Below, one piece after another: positions 18,015-27,165 of a stretch of 64,000 bases of DNA (its first letter is position 1; every line of letters begins with the position of its first letter). The notes under the pieces were generated by a model, which did no database searches, was not told where the DNA came from, and saw only the letters and a list, made by a program, of their open reading frames with translations. A program made the position numbers and the translations under genes. This DNA is from an uncultured Pedobacter sp. GTDB lineage: Bacteria; Bacteroidota; Bacteroidia; Sphingobacteriales; Sphingobacteriaceae. The stretch spans positions 24,553 to 88,552 of the forward strand of contig CALLKE010000001.1 of assembly GCA_938008555.1 (NCBI GenBank), read 5' to 3'.

Positions 18015-18175
18015 GGTAGTGTATCTAAATGTATGATGACTCTTTTCAGGGATAAAAAAGTATGCGTTTTGATTTTTAAAAACCACCTTTAGTTGCTTGA
18101 AAAGCACAGTGTGTTTCGATATTTTCGATCATATTTTATCCAAATATTACCTATCATACATTTAGATACACTACC
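18015..18175. mobile_element. 161-bp MITE with 23-bp terminal inverted repeats and 8-bp target duplication
   Basis: The ends are perfect inverted repeats: 18015-18037 (starting GGTAGTGTATC) and 18153-18175 (ending GATACACTACC). They are flanked by the identical octamer AAATATCA at 18007-18014 and 18176-18183, a classic target-site duplication. The interior has no reading frame of note, so this is a non-autonomous element that a transposase elsewhere must move. An 8-bp duplication and GG-starting ends suit IS256/mutator-like transposases, which is inference. The right-hand duplication contains the stop codon of the neighbouring lipoprotein gene, which is preserved. Confidence 0.88.
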
Positions 18176-18180
18176 AAATA

Positions 18181-18594
18181 TCAATTCGTGACACGAATCG
18201 TAAAACTATCCGTATATACTTGATATTGTTTAAGAGGATGAACTGCAGGTGCCTTCATCGCAGACCCATCAAATAGCGAGAACTTTGCTCCAGAGCAAGG
18301 ATCTGTGGCTGTAAAACCTGATTCATCTGGCTTAACGGCACATCTCTTCTCCGGGTTAACAGTACTGCATTGATCAAAAGCAACATATACGTTGTCCGAG
18401 CGCTTACAAATAATCAATCCAACTGCTCCATATCCCTGAACAACAACGAATCCATTCGAGCTGTTCAATCCACTTACTCGAGGGTCATTGAGTGGTATTG
18501 AAAAATTGACTCCCACATTAGGGACATAATACCTTTCCTTTCCACAGGATAAAATTCCCAAAATGAACAATAAAAACAGCTTAGGTAATTTCAC
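18181..18594 (-). CDS. Rieske-like lipoprotein lacking the iron-binding histidines
   Basis: 137 residues, starting with GTG at 18592-18594. An N-terminal lipoprotein signal ends at GILSC (Cys17). The remainder resembles the small Rieske-type beta-sandwich proteins of Bacteroidota: AFDQCSTVNPEKRCAV (residues 72-87), DPCSGAKFSLFDG (98-110) and HPLKQYQV. Cys76, Cys85 and Cys100 remain, but the CxH and CxxH pairs needed for a [2Fe-2S] cluster are missing, so cluster binding is doubtful. Its GTG overlaps the pheS stop (TAGTG), which suggests translational coupling to pheS. The stop codon lies within the target duplication of the MITE. Confidence 0.75.
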   Translation of the reverse strand: MKLPKLFLLFILGILSCGKERYYVPNVGVNFSIPLNDPRVSGLNSSNGFVVVQGYGAVGLIICKRSDNVYVAFDQCSTVNPEKRCAVKPDESGFTATDPCSGAKFSLFDGSAMKAPAVHPLKQYQVYTDSFTIRVTN

Positions 18595-19631
18595 TAAATC
18601 AACTCAGATTGAAATTGTTTTAAGAAACGAACATCATTTTCAGAGAATAAACGTAAGTCCTTGATTTGATATTTCAGATTAGTAATACGCTCTATTCCCA
18701 TTCCAAAGGCGTAACCTGTATATTTTTCAGAATCGATATTACAGTTTTCGAGCACATTCGGATCCACCATTCCACAACCTAAAATCTCGACCCAGCCGCT
18801 GTGTTTACACAATTGACACCCATCACCTTTGCAAATAGTACACGAGATATCCATTTCAGCAGAAGGTTCAGTAAATGGGAAATAAGATGGCCGAAAACGT
18901 ACTTTAGTTCCTTCGCCAAACAATTCTTGTACGAAATAAAATAGCGTTTGTTTTAGATCAGCAAATGAAACATTTTCATCAATATATAAACCTTCTACTT
19001 GATGAAAAAAGCAATGTGCACGAGCAGAAATAGCTTCATTTCGGTACACACGGCCGGGCATAATGGCTCGAAATGGAGGTTTACCGGCTTCCATCATACG
19101 TACTTGCACTGATGAGGTATGAGTACGCAGTGCGATATCACCCTTTTCACCACCTTTCTTAATAAAAAAAGTATCCTGCATATCTCGAGCAGGATGCTCC
19201 TCAGGAAAGTTCAATGCAGAAAAATTATGCCAGTCATCTTCAATTTCAGGACCTTCGGCAACATTAAAACCAAGCTTTTTAAATATCTCAATAATTTCCC
19301 CTCTTACCAGAGATAAAGGATGACGTGAGCCCAGCTCCATACCCTGTCCTGGCAAAGTTAAGTCGGCACTAGAGCTTGAACTAACAGTGGATTCAAAGCT
19401 CAGTGTTTCTTTTAATTCATGATATTTTGTTTCTGTTAGTTGCTTGAATTCATTCAGCACCTTACCCAGCACTCGTTTATCTTCAGCCGAAACGGTTTTA
19501 AATTCATCAAACAAATCTTTTAATAAACCTTTTGTTCCCAAAAATTTGATACGGAAATGCTCAAGCTCCTCGGCAGTATTGGGTGTAAAGCTGGAAATCT
19601 CTGTAGTGAATTGATCTATTTTTTGTTGCAT
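18594..19631 (-). CDS. pheS: Phenylalanyl-tRNA synthetase alpha subunit
   Basis: 345 residues. The alpha subunit carries the active site that activates Phe and charges tRNA-Phe in an alpha2beta2 enzyme; pheT is not in this window. Class II motif 2 is seen in FRAIMPGRVYRNEAISARAHCFFHQVEG and motif 3 in GFGMGIERI-like GYAFGMGIERITNLKY. The insertion CTICKGDGCQLCKHSGWVE has four Cys that could bind zinc. The N-terminus is the coiled-coil tRNA-binding arm. It is followed without a gap by the Rieske-like lipoprotein gene. A promoter-like box lies ~210 bp upstream, leaving a long leader. Confidence 0.95.
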   Translation of the reverse strand: MQQKIDQFTTEISSFTPNTAEELEHFRIKFLGTKGLLKDLFDEFKTVSAEDKRVLGKVLNEFKQLTETKYHELKETLSFESTVSSSSSADLTLPGQGMELGSRHPLSLVRGEIIEIFKKLGFNVAEGPEIEDDWHNFSALNFPEEHPARDMQDTFFIKKGGEKGDIALRTHTSSVQVRMMEAGKPPFRAIMPGRVYRNEAISARAHCFFHQVEGLYIDENVSFADLKQTLFYFVQELFGEGTKVRFRPSYFPFTEPSAEMDISCTICKGDGCQLCKHSGWVEILGCGMVDPNVLENCNIDSEKYTGYAFGMGIERITNLKYQIKDLRLFSENDVRFLKQFQSELI

Positions 19632-19773
19632 AGTGTCAAATTAAATTTTAAATATCATGTTCAACAAATACCATGGGATTTTTTAATAAGTCCTCAAGCC
19701 TCGTGTAAAGCTACTATGCCCATTGCACATGATATATTGGTGTCTTCTTTTACCGATCATTCTAATGAATGAT

Positions 19774-19830
19774 CTAACAGATAAATATTATCATCAGAGC
19801 TGGTGCAACGAAGCACCAAACAACCCTCAT
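19774..19830 (-). other. Possible 18-codon leader peptide ahead of pheS
   Basis: A minus-strand mini-ORF begins directly after the predicted transcript start and encodes MRVVWCFVAPALMIIFIC, which has two Phe. It covers a 6-bp hairpin (19801-19818) and is followed by an 8-bp hairpin (about 19755-19774). Position before pheS recalls attenuation leaders, but only two Phe codons are present, so this is weak. Confidence 0.25.
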
Positions 19831-19838
19831 TATCTGTG

Positions 19839-19846
19839 CAAATATA
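19839..19846 (-). promoter_or_regulatory. -7 promoter box (TATATTTG) upstream of pheS
   Basis: Exact TAnnTTTG on the minus strand, just past the kbl stop codon and ~208 nt before the pheS ATG. It would give pheS its own promoter and a leader of about 200 nt. Confidence 0.4.
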
Positions 19847-19853
19847 ATTAAAG

Positions 19854-21053
19854 CTATAGGTGATTTTTTAAAACTCCCAATGCTTGTCCAATCTTCGAAA
19901 ATGCAAGGATAGCCTTATCCAAATGCCCCTGTTCATGAGCGGCCGATATCTGAACACGTATTCTTGCTTTGCCTTGTGGCACTACGGGATAATAAAAGCC
20001 AATCACATAAATTCCTTCATCCAATAATTTAGCTGCAAAATCCTGTGCCAACTTTGCATCGTATAACATGATAGGTACAATAGGATGTATGCCCGGCTTA
20101 ATATCAAATCCAGCTTCCGTCATTTCTTTACGGAAGTACATGGTATTTTTCTCCAATTTATCGCGCAACTCAGTGGTCTCACTGAGCATATCTAAAACAG
20201 CAATTGATCCACACACAATAGATGGAGCCAATGTGTTCGAAAATAAATAAGGGCGAGAGTGCTGACGAAGCATATTGATCACCTCTTTAGGCCCAGATGT
20301 AAATCCACCCGACGCACCGCCTAAGGCTTTACCCAGAGTACCTGTGATTATATCAACTCGCCCCATCACACCATGATGCTCGTGCGTACCCCGGCCCGTT
20401 TTCCCCAAAAAGCCAGAAGAGTGACATTCATCAACTATCACCAAAGCCTGATATTGATCAGCCAAATCACAAATTTTATCTAGCTGGGCAATAGTTCCAT
20501 CCATGGAAAAGGCTCCATCTGTTACAATAATACGGTGGCGAAGGTGCTGTGTATCTTTCAACTTTTGCTCCAAATCAGTCATATCATCATGATTGTATCG
20601 ATAACGCTGTGCCTTGCACAACCGAACGCCATCAATAATAGAAGCGTGATTTAAAGCATCAGAGATAATTGCATCCTGTTCATTAAATAAAGGTTCAAAT
20701 ACACCTCCATTCGCATCAAATGCAGCTGCATACAAAATTGTATCCTCTGTACCTAAAAAAGTAGAAATCTTTTGTTCTAGCTCCTTATGGATATCTTGTG
20801 TACCACAGATAAAGCGAACTGAGGACATTCCATATCCATGTGTATCAATACCTTCTTTAGCTGCTTTAATTACTTTTGAATGAGAAGATAAGCCAAGGTA
20901 ATTGTTTGCACAAAAATTGATCACCTCTTTACCACCTTGTACCTTGATTGCTGCTCCCTGCGGTGTGACAATCACCCGCTCATGTTTATATAATCCAGCT
21001 TTTTCAATTTCAGCTAATTCTTGTTCGAGTATCGGCTTTAATGTTTTATACAT
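19854..21053 (-). CDS. kbl: Glycine C-acetyltransferase (2-amino-3-ketobutyrate CoA ligase)
   Basis: 399 residues, normal for Kbl. This PLP enzyme splits 2-amino-3-ketobutyrate with CoA to glycine and acetyl-CoA in threonine breakdown. Visible marks: [13 protein letters not shown] near residue 47, [21 protein letters not shown] with the PLP-contacting Asp and His, and the lysine of the Schiff base in [15 protein letters not shown]. The threonine dehydrogenase partner (tdh) is not adjacent. Other alpha-oxoamine synthases (BioF, HemA, SPT) are close relatives, but the N- and C-terminal stretches fit Kbl best. Confidence 0.9.
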   Translation of the reverse strand: MYKTLKPILEQELAEIEKAGLYKHERVIVTPQGAAIKVQGGKEVINFCANNYLGLSSHSKVIKAAKEGIDTHGYGMSSVRFICGTQDIHKELEQKISTFLGTEDTILYAAAFDANGGVFEPLFNEQDAIISDALNHASIIDGVRLCKAQRYRYNHDDMTDLEQKLKDTQHLRHRIIVTDGAFSMDGTIAQLDKICDLADQYQALVIVDECHSSGFLGKTGRGTHEHHGVMGRVDIITGTLGKALGGASGGFTSGPKEVINMLRQHSRPYLFSNTLAPSIVCGSIAVLDMLSETTELRDKLEKNTMYFRKEMTEAGFDIKPGIHPIVPIMLYDAKLAQDFAAKLLDEGIYVIGFYYPVVPQGKARIRVQISAAHEQGHLDKAILAFSKIGQALGVLKNHL

Positions 21054-21195
21054 AGTGTTTCAAATCATTTTTGAAAGCGAATTTATCATTTTTAATCTCC
21101 TTTAATTCAACTCAATGGTATCTCATTAAATTCCGCAAGCTATTTTTTATCTTCGTAAATCATTTTACGCTGTTTACAACAGTATCGATATTATT

Positions 21196-22128
21196 ATGAA
21201 TTCATATCAAACATTACTGTACTATTGTTATAGTAACATCACAAATGCAGAACAATTTGCTGCAGATCATCTTCAATTTTGCAAATCGTTAGGTTTAGTT
21301 GGGCGCATTATTGTAGCTGACGAGGGATTAAATGGAACTGTATCAGGTACCAAAGAATCATGTCAAAAATACATGGGTTCTATCTTGGAAGATCCTCGCT
21401 TTGTAAAAACAGATTTTAAGATTGATGACGTAGATAAACCTTCGTTCATCAAAATGCATTGCCGATACAAATCAGAAATTGTTCATTCAGGCTTGCGCGA
21501 TCCGCAAATCATTGATCCCAATAAACAAACGGGTATCCATTTAGAACCGAAGGATTTTATGGAAATGAAAGATCGTGATGATGTGGTGATTTTAGATGTA
21601 CGCTCCGATTATGAACACACACTCGGTCGTTTTAAAAATGCCATTACCTTGGATATTCAGAACTTCCGTGAATTCCCAGAGAAGATCAACGAATTAGCAA
21701 AGTACAAGAATAAAAAGGTCTTGACTTATTGCACGGGTGGTATCAAATGTGAAAAAGCCTCAGCCCTTTTATTACATGAAGGATTTAAAGAGGTTTACCA
21801 ACTGCACGGAGGTATCATCAAATATGGTAAAGAGGTTGGTGGTAAAGATTTTGAGGGCAAATGTTATGTGTTTGACAATCGAGTTGCTGTCGACGTTAAC
21901 TCTACCAATCCAGCCATCATCTCACAATGCCGGAATTGTGGCTCCACCACATCAAAAATGATTAATTGTGCTAATCCTGAGTGTAACGAACATTTTACGC
22001 AGTGTGATGACTGTGGTATTCGATTAGATGGTGCATGCTCTACAGAATGCATGGCACATCCACGCAAGCGGCAGTATGATGGATCGGGATATTACGTCAA
22101 GGTGCCACAAAACCATATTTCCATTTAA
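21196..22128 (+). CDS. trhO: Rhodanese-domain tRNA uridine 5-hydroxylase (TrhO/YceA)
   Basis: 310 residues. TrhO hydroxylates wobble uridine 34 of certain tRNAs using O2. The N-terminal acylphosphatase-like domain (GLVGRIIVADEGLNGTVSG) precedes a rhodanese domain with the active Cys179 in LTYCTGGIKCEKAS and the entry loop VVILDVRSDYEH. The C-terminal Cys-rich stretch (CRNCGSTTSKMINC, then CDDCGIRLDGACSTEC) looks zinc-binding, as in the family. It is divergent from kbl. Its stop codon lies inside a terminator stem. Confidence 0.93.
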   Translation: MNSYQTLLYYCYSNITNAEQFAADHLQFCKSLGLVGRIIVADEGLNGTVSGTKESCQKYMGSILEDPRFVKTDFKIDDVDKPSFIKMHCRYKSEIVHSGLRDPQIIDPNKQTGIHLEPKDFMEMKDRDDVVILDVRSDYEHTLGRFKNAITLDIQNFREFPEKINELAKYKNKKVLTYCTGGIKCEKASALLLHEGFKEVYQLHGGIIKYGKEVGGKDFEGKCYVFDNRVAVDVNSTNPAIISQCRNCGSTTSKMINCANPECNEHFTQCDDCGIRLDGACSTECMAHPRKRQYDGSGYYVKVPQNHISI

Positions 22129-22159
22129 TAGCTTTCAGGAAGCTATTAAATGGAAATAT
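22115..22159. terminator. Bidirectional hairpin between trhO and the O-antigen ligase-like gene
   Basis: Perfect 20-bp stem (22115-22134 and 22140-22159) with a 5-nt loop. The left arm includes the trhO stop codon and the right arm ends 9 bp before the stop of the facing gene, so it can terminate both. Confidence 0.85.
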
Positions 22160-22168
22160 TTACTTCTA

Positions 22169-24529
22169 CTATTTGCAATAAGAAGCAATTGCACTCTTTG
22201 CCAAAGGAAAATTCTTCGAATCTGCTATTTTCAAGAAGAAACAAGCTGGCTCCTGCCTGCCTATTTTAGATAAGCATATTCCTTTGAAATACTCTGGTTT
22301 TCCATTAGTATACACTTTTGCTGCTATTATCCTATCGAAGTAAGGAATAGCTAAATCATATTTTTTAAGTACATAATAACAAATCCCTACATTTTCGGTA
22401 TAGCTATTATCCGCCGGATTTAATTTGTTCAATTTTGAGAAATAAACAAGTGCGGTATCTATCTTATTGGCAGAATAAGCTACTCCTGCTCTTGTAGAGA
22501 GATATCGTTCTTCAATAGACTTATCCCCAGGAAACTGCTTGTTTGCTGAATCTATGACAGCAAGTAAACCAGCTTGATTGTAATGTAAGTTTGTTAGTGT
22601 AGCTATATATTCATTCCAGATCATAGGTTCGTTACGCACCTTTACACATTCTTTAAATGCCTTTTGAACACTAGGTAGATCCCCCCTTCGTAGGCATAAA
22701 TTATTATACATTGTATAAATGGCTACATTATTCGGTCGATTCTCAAAGCTTTTACGAATATAATACCATGCACTATCCAATTTATTTGTTTGAAGAAAAA
22801 CCTGCGCCTTGACAAATTCATTCGCCATATTATATGCATTCACTTTGGTGCTTCTATTTAACAAAACCATTGCCTCGTCGTATTTTTTGTCATCCAATAA
22901 ATACCACGCTCTGATGACATCAATAGGAATATTGTTTGCATCCAAATTTGGAGTATCTGGCAGTCTGTTATTTACTTCTTTCCAATTGCGGGTTGCTTTA
23001 TTGGGAAAATCAGATATCGTTAAACCTTGAGCTACTAATGACTGATAAGCAACATACTTGTAATAGGCAGCATCAATCAATAAAATGATACTAATAATTC
23101 CAAACCAAGTAGTAAAGTGCATGTTACCTGATTTAGATACCTTATCTTTTTCATCTCTTACTTCCATATAAGCACACACGTTAATAGCTAAAATCATAGC
23201 AAAAAGTAGTTGCATAATTGGGCGCTCAGCTGGAAAGTTAAAAAGAGCGTCCGTCGTATAACCAGCCAGTGCTATTAACGAGAACACAATGATGATCTTT
23301 ACTTGATCATCAACCTTTGATCTCCAGACTTTGATTACATATATCAAAGCACAAACAAATAAGGATATAAATAAGAGGCCTCCTACAATACCCGTCTCCA
23401 TTGTTATTTGAATAAAATCTTGGTGCGTGTGTTTAGCAAATTGGAAATCACGTATAAAATCCCTCTCATAAGGAACAATAGCTAATTTACAATTGCCTAT
23501 ACCAGCGCCAATAAACGGATGCTTTTTTATGTAGTCTAAACCACCCGCCCATAAATTGAGCCTTATCTGGTTATTAGATGCAACAGTTAACGATTTTAAT
23601 CGTTCTGTAACTGACACCCTTACTCCACCAGCTGCCTCATTCACACTCTTATGTTCAGCATTAATAAGCGATGCTTGTGCAATAACAAAAGCTATAAAAA
23701 GAGATACAACAACAGGAACAGTTCGAATCAAAGCTTCTTTTAATTGCTTATCCTTAAGATATTGCATGATAGCAAATACGATGAACATACCTGTTTCTAA
23801 AATGAGTCCGAGGTAAGCTGAGCGAGCATTAACAAAAAATAATGCAATTGCTCCAAGGATTAGTGCAGGAATGTGAATAAGCCGTGCCCATGATTTAAAG
23901 GTGTATACGCAGTACATCACAAAAGATAATTTAACTGCCATACTCGCAGCAAAGATATTTTTATTGCCGGTGTTCCCTTTTATATTATAGATTAATGAGG
24001 TTAATGCAGTATTATCCATTCCACTAAAAAAAGTATTTAAGGTATTAAAAGACTGAATAAGCAAAATGACAGAAAGGACTTGAGCAATTATTTTAAAAGC
24101 TGAAAGCCGGCCACTCAACAAAACAGCGATATTCAGATAGGCTACTACCGTAATAATAACACCAGTGTAGCAAACCAAGGCCTCCGTTTGATTAATCGCA
24201 AAAAAGATGGAAATACCTGCAACGATTAAAAAGGCAACATACGCCCAAGACATAAATTTGCTAAATAGCTTTTTCAAGACAAGTTCATACCCATGATCCT
24301 TAGAGAAACAGAAAATGTAGCCCGTACTCAGAAAATTAATGACAACTAAATAAACCCACTGGGATCCCATCACATCAATGCCACCATATTCTGGTACGAA
24401 ATCCACAAACAAATAAAGGGTAACAAAAACTATTGGAATAAATCGCAAATAGCTTGATTCTTTACTATTGACTTTTGCTGTTGCAACTGAAGCTTTTTTG
24501 ATTGTTTTTTGTTTGGCTGACATAGGCAT
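22169..24529 (-). CDS. O-antigen ligase / polymerase family membrane protein with TPR tail
   Basis: About 786 residues from the ATG at 24527-24529 (another at 24523). The frame reaches 24619, but a -7 box at 24562-24569 lies in that part, so the inner start is preferred. The first ~440 residues form about a dozen membrane helices with the Wzy_C hallmark GAGIGNCKLAIVPYERDF and KHTHQDFIQITMETGIVGG. The last ~300 residues are TPR-like repeats (WYLLDDKKYDEAMVLLNRS, YFSKLNKLNPADNSYTENVG). Such proteins polymerise or ligate polysaccharides at the periplasmic face, or glycosylate proteins (PglL-like); which one is unclear. No glycan cluster surrounds it. Confidence 0.85.
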   Translation of the reverse strand: MPMSAKQKTIKKASVATAKVNSKESSYLRFIPIVFVTLYLFVDFVPEYGGIDVMGSQWVYLVVINFLSTGYIFCFSKDHGYELVLKKLFSKFMSWAYVAFLIVAGISIFFAINQTEALVCYTGVIITVVAYLNIAVLLSGRLSAFKIIAQVLSVILLIQSFNTLNTFFSGMDNTALTSLIYNIKGNTGNKNIFAASMAVKLSFVMYCVYTFKSWARLIHIPALILGAIALFFVNARSAYLGLILETGMFIVFAIMQYLKDKQLKEALIRTVPVVVSLFIAFVIAQASLINAEHKSVNEAAGGVRVSVTERLKSLTVASNNQIRLNLWAGGLDYIKKHPFIGAGIGNCKLAIVPYERDFIRDFQFAKHTHQDFIQITMETGIVGGLLFISLFVCALIYVIKVWRSKVDDQVKIIIVFSLIALAGYTTDALFNFPAERPIMQLLFAMILAINVCAYMEVRDEKDKVSKSGNMHFTTWFGIISIILLIDAAYYKYVAYQSLVAQGLTISDFPNKATRNWKEVNNRLPDTPNLDANNIPIDVIRAWYLLDDKKYDEAMVLLNRSTKVNAYNMANEFVKAQVFLQTNKLDSAWYYIRKSFENRPNNVAIYTMYNNLCLRRGDLPSVQKAFKECVKVRNEPMIWNEYIATLTNLHYNQAGLLAVIDSANKQFPGDKSIEERYLSTRAGVAYSANKIDTALVYFSKLNKLNPADNSYTENVGICYYVLKKYDLAIPYFDRIIAAKVYTNGKPEYFKGICLSKIGRQEPACFFLKIADSKNFPLAKSAIASYCK

Positions 24530-24561
24530 AAAAAATTTTAGGCTAAAAATATATAATATAT

Positions 24562-24569
24562 CAAACATA
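24562..24569 (-). promoter_or_regulatory. -7 promoter box (TATGTTTG) of the O-antigen ligase-like gene
   Basis: Exact TAnnTTTG on the minus strand, about 35 nt ahead of the ATG at 24529. It lies within the longest open frame and so decides the start. Confidence 0.5.
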
Positions 24570-24676
24570 TCAACAAATCCTAAATCATCTAAGCTATCCA
24601 ACTTCACCTCATTGAACAACTACCACAAACCACTCTAGATTTTTATAATTTTACGACTCTTAAATACCCATATCCA

Positions 24677-26902
24677 TTGGAAAACCTCGTATCCTTTGCC
24701 AGTCTTGATACTGCCACCGACTTAGGCTTGTTGCCTGAGGAATTTAATCGCATTATAGAGCTATTAGGACGCACACCCAATTTTACAGAACTTTCTATTT
24801 TTTCTGTGATGTGGAGTGAACATTGCTCCTATAAAAACTCTATTGTTTGGCTTAAAACACTACCCAAAGACGGACCCAGAATGCTAGCAAAAGCAGGCGA
24901 AGAAAATGCGGGCTTAGTCGATTTAGGTGATGGATTAGGCTGTGTTTTTAAAATTGAATCTCATAATCATCCATCTGCATTGGAGCCCTATCAGGGCGCA
25001 GCAACTGGGGTCGGGGGTATTAATCGAGATATTTTCACCATGGGTGCACGCCCAATTGCCCAACTCAACTCCTTACGCTTTGGAGATCCGAACCTAGAAC
25101 AAACTAAACGATTACTAAAAGGCGTAGTCAAAGGAATTGGCAATTATGGAAATGCATTTGGCATTCCAACAGTCGGGGGTGAATTATTTTTTGATGCATG
25201 TTATCATGTGAATCCATTAGTAAATGCCCTCTCTGCGGGCATTGTGAAAACTAGTGAAACTGTTTCTGCAATCTCCTACGGAGTAGGAAATCCTATTTTT
25301 ATCGTCGGATCTGCTACGGGTAAGGATGGAATTCATGGGGCTGCTTTTGCCTCAAAAGATATAACCGCTGATTCTATCAATGATCTTCCGGCAGTTCAGG
25401 TTGGAGATCCTTTTCAAGAGAAATTATTACTTGAAGCTACTCTGGAGGTGATTAAAACAGGGGCTGTCATCGGAATGCAAGATATGGGTGCTGCTGGCAT
25501 TATTTGTTCCAATGCTGAAATGTCAGCCAAAGGTCAACATGGTATGCGAATCGACTTAGACAAAGTACCCCTGCGACAACCCAATATGCAGCCTTTCGAA
25601 ATTTTACTGTCTGAATCACAGGAACGGATGTTGATTGTTGTAAAAAAAGGTCGTGAAAAAGAGGTAGAGGCAATTTTTGAAAAATGGGATTTGAACTGTT
25701 CCATCATTGGTGAAGTGACTGATACCAAACGACTGCATTACTTCATGAACGGTGAGTTAGTTGCTGATGTTCCTGCCGACGATCTCGTTTTAGGCGGTGG
25801 GGCTCCTGTATATCAACGCGATTATCGAGAACCTTCCTATTATCACGAAAATTTAAAATTTGACATCAGCAGCATTGAAGAGCCAAAGGATTTAAAAGCA
25901 GTTGCTGATCATTTGACAATTCATCCCAATATTGCTTCTAAGCATTGGGTAACTAGCCAATATGATTCCATGATTGGAACTGCTAACATGACAACCAACA
26001 ACCCAAGTGATGCAGCAGTAATACACATCAAAGGAACCTCAAAAGCTATTGCATTAACTATTGACTGTAACGCAAGATATGTGTTTGCCGATCCCGAAAA
26101 AGGCTGTGCTATTGCAGTAGCTGAAGCTGCCCGAAACATCACCTGTGCAGGTGGCGAGCCCTTAGCAATAACCAATTGTTTAAACTTTGGCAACCCATAT
26201 GTGCCTGAAGTTTACTGGCAATTTGTGGGTGCAATTAAAGGGATGAGCGCAGCCTGTCTTAAATTCCAAACCCCAGTTACAGGTGGAAATGTGAGCTTTT
26301 ATAATCAATCTTCTGACGAAGGACCTGTTTTCCCCACCCCTACGATCGGCATGCTAGGTATACTAGATAATATCAAAACCTTCATGACAACTGATTTTAA
26401 ATCAGAAGGTGATTTCATTTACTTAATCGGTAACAATGTCAATGATATTGCTTCTTCACAATATCTCGCATCTTATCACGGTGTTACCGCTTGTCCTGCA
26501 CCTTATTTTGATTTAGATCAGGAGCATCAGTTGCATCAAACAATTAAGCAATTAATTAAACAAAAACTGATAGCTTCTGCACATGATGTGTCAGATGGCG
26601 GTTTATATATTACTTTATTAGAGTCAGCCATGACCAATTCATTCGGATTTAGTATCAAAACTTCTCCCCAATTAAGGAAAGACGCTTTTCTTTTTGGAGA
26701 GGCTCAAGGTCGAGTCGTAGTTTCTGTCAAGCCTATGCATGTTGATTCATTCAGCGAATATATGATAGATCAGAAGACTCCATTTAGCTTGCTAGGACAT
26801 GTTAATTCTGAGCTTTTATTGATTGATGAGCGGTCATTTGGATCAATCAAACAAGCAAAAAACGAGTATAATCAGGCACTAGACCATATTTTAGACGCAT
26901 AA
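24677..26902 (+). CDS. purL: Phosphoribosylformylglycinamidine synthase subunit PurL
   Basis: 741 residues: the small PurL of the PurL/PurS/PurQ complex, not the ~1300-residue fused form. It converts FGAR to FGAM with ATP in purine synthesis. N-terminal [25 protein letters not shown] carries the substrate site. [35 protein letters not shown] holds the catalytic His and ATP site, and the second half repeats the fold ([14 protein letters not shown] near 635). The start codon is TTG: the family's N-terminus begins exactly there and no in-frame ATG exists before residue 45. It is divergent from the O-antigen ligase-like gene. Confidence 0.95.
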   Translation: MENLVSFASLDTATDLGLLPEEFNRIIELLGRTPNFTELSIFSVMWSEHCSYKNSIVWLKTLPKDGPRMLAKAGEENAGLVDLGDGLGCVFKIESHNHPSALEPYQGAATGVGGINRDIFTMGARPIAQLNSLRFGDPNLEQTKRLLKGVVKGIGNYGNAFGIPTVGGELFFDACYHVNPLVNALSAGIVKTSETVSAISYGVGNPIFIVGSATGKDGIHGAAFASKDITADSINDLPAVQVGDPFQEKLLLEATLEVIKTGAVIGMQDMGAAGIICSNAEMSAKGQHGMRIDLDKVPLRQPNMQPFEILLSESQERMLIVVKKGREKEVEAIFEKWDLNCSIIGEVTDTKRLHYFMNGELVADVPADDLVLGGGAPVYQRDYREPSYYHENLKFDISSIEEPKDLKAVADHLTIHPNIASKHWVTSQYDSMIGTANMTTNNPSDAAVIHIKGTSKAIALTIDCNARYVFADPEKGCAIAVAEAARNITCAGGEPLAITNCLNFGNPYVPEVYWQFVGAIKGMSAACLKFQTPVTGGNVSFYNQSSDEGPVFPTPTIGMLGILDNIKTFMTTDFKSEGDFIYLIGNNVNDIASSQYLASYHGVTACPAPYFDLDQEHQLHQTIKQLIKQKLIASAHDVSDGGLYITLLESAMTNSFGFSIKTSPQLRKDAFLFGEAQGRVVVSVKPMHVDSFSEYMIDQKTPFSLLGHVNSELLLIDERSFGSIKQAKNEYNQALDHILDA

Positions 26903-27165
26903 ACAAATTATTTTTATCAAATTTTAATCTGTAGACTCGTCCAGCATTACGCTGTTTTGGGAAAGGCTCAACCTATTTTTCATAATTAAATGTGGGAAGT
27001 TAAAAGTAGCAGATCAAAGATTTTGATAAATCTTTGTATAAATTTCACGAATAAACGCTTTATAGTAAAAAAGATAAAACCGATCATGATCCACTGCTCA
27101 CATACTCAGGAAAATTTTATACCAGTTATGTACAATAGCTTTATCGCTGATAAAAACATTAATGG

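Noticed and set aside
19632..19846. T-box riboswitch in the pheS leader
   Set aside because: No T-box core sequence is present, and T-boxes are not typical of Bacteroidota.
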